From contig CANLVN010000002.1 of the NCBI GenBank assembly GCA_947494705.1, positions 124,001 to 188,000 of the forward strand: a stretch of DNA of 64,000 nt. The letters are read 5' to 3'. The stretch is from an uncultured Erythrobacter sp. Its GTDB lineage: Bacteria; Pseudomonadota; Alphaproteobacteria; Sphingomonadales; Sphingomonadaceae. Position numbers and translations under genes: made by a program. Shown piece after piece: positions 61,606-64,000 of this stretch (the first letter of the stretch is position 1; each line of letters begins with the position of its first letter). The notes below the pieces were generated by a model. That model was not told where the DNA came from and did no database searches. It saw only the letters and a list, made by a program, of their open reading frames with translations.

Positions 61606-63165
61606 CTAACTTTCCTGTCTTTCTTTCGCCTCTTCGCGCAGCTCACTCTTGAGCAGCTTGCCGATATGGCTGCGCGGCATTTCGTCCTTTGGATAAAGCG
61701 CCGAGAGCCGCTGGGTCTTGCCCAGCCGCGCATTGACGCTTGCAAGGATCGCGTCGCAGTCGGGCGCACCCTCGGCCCGCACGACGAAACCGACCGGGGT
61801 CTCGCCCCATTGTTTCGAAGCGATACCGACCACCGCGGCTTCGACCACGCCCTCTTCGCGCTCCAGTTCGGCTTCGAGGTCGCTGGGATAGATGTTGAAG
61901 CCGCCGGAGATGATCATGTCCTTGGCGCGGCCGACCAGTTCGACGAAGCCGTCTTCATCGACCCGACCGATATCGCCCATCCGCATCCACACCCCGCCTT
62001 GCGGGTCGACATATTGCGCCTCGGACGTCTTGTCGGGCCGGTTCTTGTAGCCGCTCATCATCGTCTGGCTGCGCCCGACCAGATTGCCCGGCGTGCCCGG
62101 CAGCACCGGGTTGTCCTCGTCGTCCAGCACCATCATCTCACTGCCCGGCGACGGTCGCCCGACCGTGTGCAGCTTGTCGGGGAATTCATGGCATGGCAGC
62201 AGGCAAACCACCCCGCCCTCGGTCATCGAGTAGATCTCGATCAGCCCACCCGGAATCCGGTCCAGAACCTGTCGTTTGAGCGGGGCCGGGAAAGGCGCCG
62301 AGGTGCAGTATTTCAGCGCGAGCGAGGAGAGGTCGTGATCCTCCAGCCCCTCGTGATCCACCAGCCGCTGATATTGCACGGGCACGAGCATGGTGATCGT
62401 GGTCCGGTCGCGCGCCGCGTGGTCGAGCCAGCGAGCGCAGTCGAACTTGCCCATGATCCGCACGGTTCCACCAGCCAGCAGCGGCGGGAGGAAGGCGACC
62501 ATCGTCGTGTTGGAATAAAGCGGGGTCGACGCGAGAGAGCGAATCTCCAGCCCGCTTGCGAGATACGACAGGGCGGTCGCCCCGAATTGCCGCCAGCGCA
62601 TCTGGTGAGAGTGCACGATTCCCTTGGGGATGCCGGTCGTGCCGGAGGAATAGATGATGTTGAACGCATCGCGCGGCTCCGGCTCGAATGCCGGTGCCTC
62701 GGTGCCCTCCGGCGCCATCCACGCGTCGATCTCCTCGAGCGCGACATGCTCGAGATCAGGCATGAAATCCGCACCAAGCTCGGCGCGCTTGGCCGCGTCT
62801 ATGAAGAGGTGGCGCGCACCCGAATCCTTCGCCATCCCGGCAAGCTGGTCGGGCGAGGCGCTGGTGGTGAGCGGCGCGGCAACGCCGCCCGCGCGCACCG
62901 CGGCGAGGAAGACCAGCGCATACTCGACCGTGCTGGTACCGAGGATCGCGACCGATTGCCCACGCTCCAGCCCCGTTTCGACCATCCGCGCCGCCAGCCG
63001 CTCGATGCTTTCGACCATCTGCGCCCAGCTCACTTCGCGAGCCTCGTCGCGCAATGCGGGCTTGTCGGGCTGCTTGTCGGCCCAGTCCTTCAGGGTTTGC
63101 GGGAATGAACCGAACGGTTCGGCAAGGGTGACGCTCATGGTCTCTGCAAGATTGGGTATGGTCAT
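61606..63165 (-). CDS. Acyl-CoA ligase-like adenylate-forming enzyme
   Basis: A 519-residue ANL enzyme: P-loop FNIIYSSGTTGIPKGIVHS, the A5 motif EIYSMTEGG, the GRAKDMIISGGFNIYPSDLE hinge and catalytic Lys near GKLLKSEL. It would activate a fatty or aromatic acid as adenylate and transfer it to CoA; the substrate is unknown. The start ATG at 63165 (MTIPNLAETMSV) keeps family length; a much longer frame to 63540 is rejected. It is divergent from the PIG-L-like gene. Confidence 0.9.
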   Translation of the reverse strand: MTIPNLAETMSVTLAEPFGSFPQTLKDWADKQPDKPALRDEAREVSWAQMVESIERLAARMVETGLERGQSVAILGTSTVEYALVFLAAVRAGGVAAPLTTSASPDQLAGMAKDSGARHLFIDAAKRAELGADFMPDLEHVALEEIDAWMAPEGTEAPAFEPEPRDAFNIIYSSGTTGIPKGIVHSHQMRWRQFGATALSYLASGLEIRSLASTPLYSNTTMVAFLPPLLAGGTVRIMGKFDCARWLDHAARDRTTITMLVPVQYQRLVDHEGLEDHDLSSLALKYCTSAPFPAPLKRQVLDRIPGGLIEIYSMTEGGVVCLLPCHEFPDKLHTVGRPSPGSEMMVLDDEDNPVLPGTPGNLVGRSQTMMSGYKNRPDKTSEAQYVDPQGGVWMRMGDIGRVDEDGFVELVGRAKDMIISGGFNIYPSDLEAELEREEGVVEAAVVGIASKQWGETPVGFVVRAEGAPDCDAILASVNARLGKTQRLSALYPKDEMPRSHIGKLLKSELREEAKERQES

Positions 63166-63268
63166 GGGCGCGACCTTAGCCGCCTCTGCGCGCGCTGCAA
63201 TCGCACTTTCTTTACGCTTCCCCGCGAGAAGGGCACAAGCGTGACGATATCGCCGCGAAGGAGAGAGC

Positions 63269-64000
63269 ATGAAGCAGCGCACCATACGTTCCAACCTGCA
63301 CGCGGTGGTCGGCGTCGCAGCCCTCGCCCTGGCCGTGCCGGCAATGGCGCAGGACACAGGCTCGCCCGACGAAGGCGACGGCGAACCGATCCAGATCACG
63401 CCCGACATGGTGCCCGATAGCCGCCCGGTCCTGCCGAACGCTCCACGCAGCGACACGCCGAGCGTGCCTCCTCCCGATGGCTCTCCTGCCATCGTGCCTG
63501 ACGATCGCAAGACCTCCGGGCCTCCGTCGGTTCTGGTCATCCTCGCTCATCCCGATGACGAACTGACGATTGCGCCGGTCCTCGCGCGAATCCAGCGCGA
63601 GGGCGGCCAGGTGACGCTGGTCTACGCGACCAGCGGCGATGCCGGGCCGGGCCTGAGCGGGCTGGAACCGGGCGAAGAACTCGCTGCCCTGCGCGAGGAC
63701 GAGGCGCGCTGTGCCGCCTTCGGATTGGGCCTGGAAGAGCCGATCTTCTGGCGCTTTGGCGACGGGACACTGGCCGATACCGCCCGTAATGCGGACCCTG
63801 TCGCGCGTGACCTTGGCGAACGGATCGCGCAGCTGATCGAGATCGAGCGTCCGCGAATGATCATGACGTGGGGACCGGATGGCGGCTACGGCCATGCCGA
63901 TCACCGTATGATATCGAACGCCGTAACCCAGGTCGTGCAGGCGATGGGAGAGGATCGGCCCGACCTCCTGTATCCCGCCTTTTCGTCGGGCGGTGACGGA
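63269..64000 (+). CDS. PIG-L deacetylase family protein, 3' end outside window
   Basis: An open frame of 244 codons to the window edge. Signal peptide (VVGVAALALAVPAMAQ), then a Pro/Asp-rich linker (about residues 28-88), then the PIG-L/LmbE core: SVLVILAHPDDELTIAPVL (zinc-binding H-x2-DD) and the GYGHADHRMI box (HxxH). The family removes N-acetyl groups from sugars; the substrate is unknown. GAAGGAGAGA sits just before ATG 63269. Exported form. Confidence 0.88.
   Translation, partial: MKQRTIRSNLHAVVGVAALALAVPAMAQDTGSPDEGDGEPIQITPDMVPDSRPVLPNAPRSDTPSVPPPDGSPAIVPDDRKTSGPPSVLVILAHPDDELTIAPVLARIQREGGQVTLVYATSGDAGPGLSGLEPGEELAALREDEARCAAFGLGLEEPIFWRFGDGTLADTARNADPVARDLGERIAQLIEIERPRMIMTWGPDGGYGHADHRMISNAVTQVVQAMGEDRPDLLYPAFSSGGDG

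Noticed and set aside
61420..63108. 562-codon frame opposite the acyl-CoA-ligase-like gene
   Set aside because: Antisense shadow; composition and lack of motifs.

Overview
The window looks like a chromosome segment of a GC-rich alphaproteobacterium, most likely order Sphingomonadales (Erythrobacteraceae/Sphingomonadaceae-like). The inference rests on the style of the core genes (nrdA/nrdB, YbbN-type thioredoxin-TPR, folD-yggT, argB, guaA, nadB, DUF4402 and zf-CHCC proteins), on a cluster of GANTC sites, and on a conjugation/replication block (RepA, DUF2840, TraF-type S26 peptidase, DUF736, lytic transglycosylase, DUF3363 relaxase, TraG) of a kind common in sphingomonad plasmids and integrative elements. 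No 16S gene is present, so genus is not decided.

Bases 1 to about 32,990 are accessory DNA abutting the 3' end of a tRNA-Gly(GCC) gene on the minus strand, the classic target of a tyrosine-recombinase island. The other end and any integrase lie left of the window. From left to right the island holds: (i) a defence-like cargo block (1-10,792) with a Res-type helicase-nuclease overlapping an unknown gene, a 1265-aa protein ending in a PD-(D/E)XK-like motif, a DUF5677-like protein and a 584-aa unknown; (ii) a DNA-transfer and replication block read right to left (10,909-21,391): DUF2285 genes, HTH, repA with a three-copy iteron-like array just past its stop, DUF2840, TraF, DUF736, lytic transglycosylase, relaxase, an Xre/RES toxin-antitoxin pair, TraG coupling protein and a CopG protein. 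The trb mating-pore genes and parA expected in complete relatives are missing; (iii) a patchwork (21,480-27,100) of two XRE regulators, one paired with DUF2975, an IS1182-type insertion sequence, a GFA protein, a frameshifted phosphotransferase, an exported unknown and copies of a dispersed repeat; (iv) a second plasmid-type block (27,156-32,178): DUF736, a membrane protein, a large ParB-like protein, DUF2958, a small protein and the antirestriction protein ArdC. An inverted-repeat site lies between ardC and the tRNA.

From 33,284 onward the sequence is compact chromosome: a thioredoxin-TPR protein and a LON-domain protein; the run yggT-folD-lipoprotein-marC; argB; two separate thermonuclease-like membrane proteins with small lipoproteins between them; class Ia ribonucleotide reductase (nrdA, then nrdB) with a DUF2158 protein and a putAbiC-like protein inserted directly behind nrdB; alpha/beta hydrolase, TraB/GumN, VIT transporter, nadB; an ABC ATPase; a DUF4402 pair; a nitronate-monooxygenase-like protein; guaA followed by a run of two endonuclease III paralogues, YrhK and an atypical Nramp transporter; an acyl-CoA-ligase-like enzyme; and a truncated PIG-L deacetylase at the right edge.

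The best candidates for undescribed biology are the cargo block at 1-10,792 (large nuclease-like protein plus Res without a visible methylase), the nrdB/DUF2158/putAbiC coupling, the helically phased 6-copy repeat at 39,261-39,380 and the GANTC cluster upstream of nrdA. All functional statements are from reading motifs and family knowledge; no database search was run.
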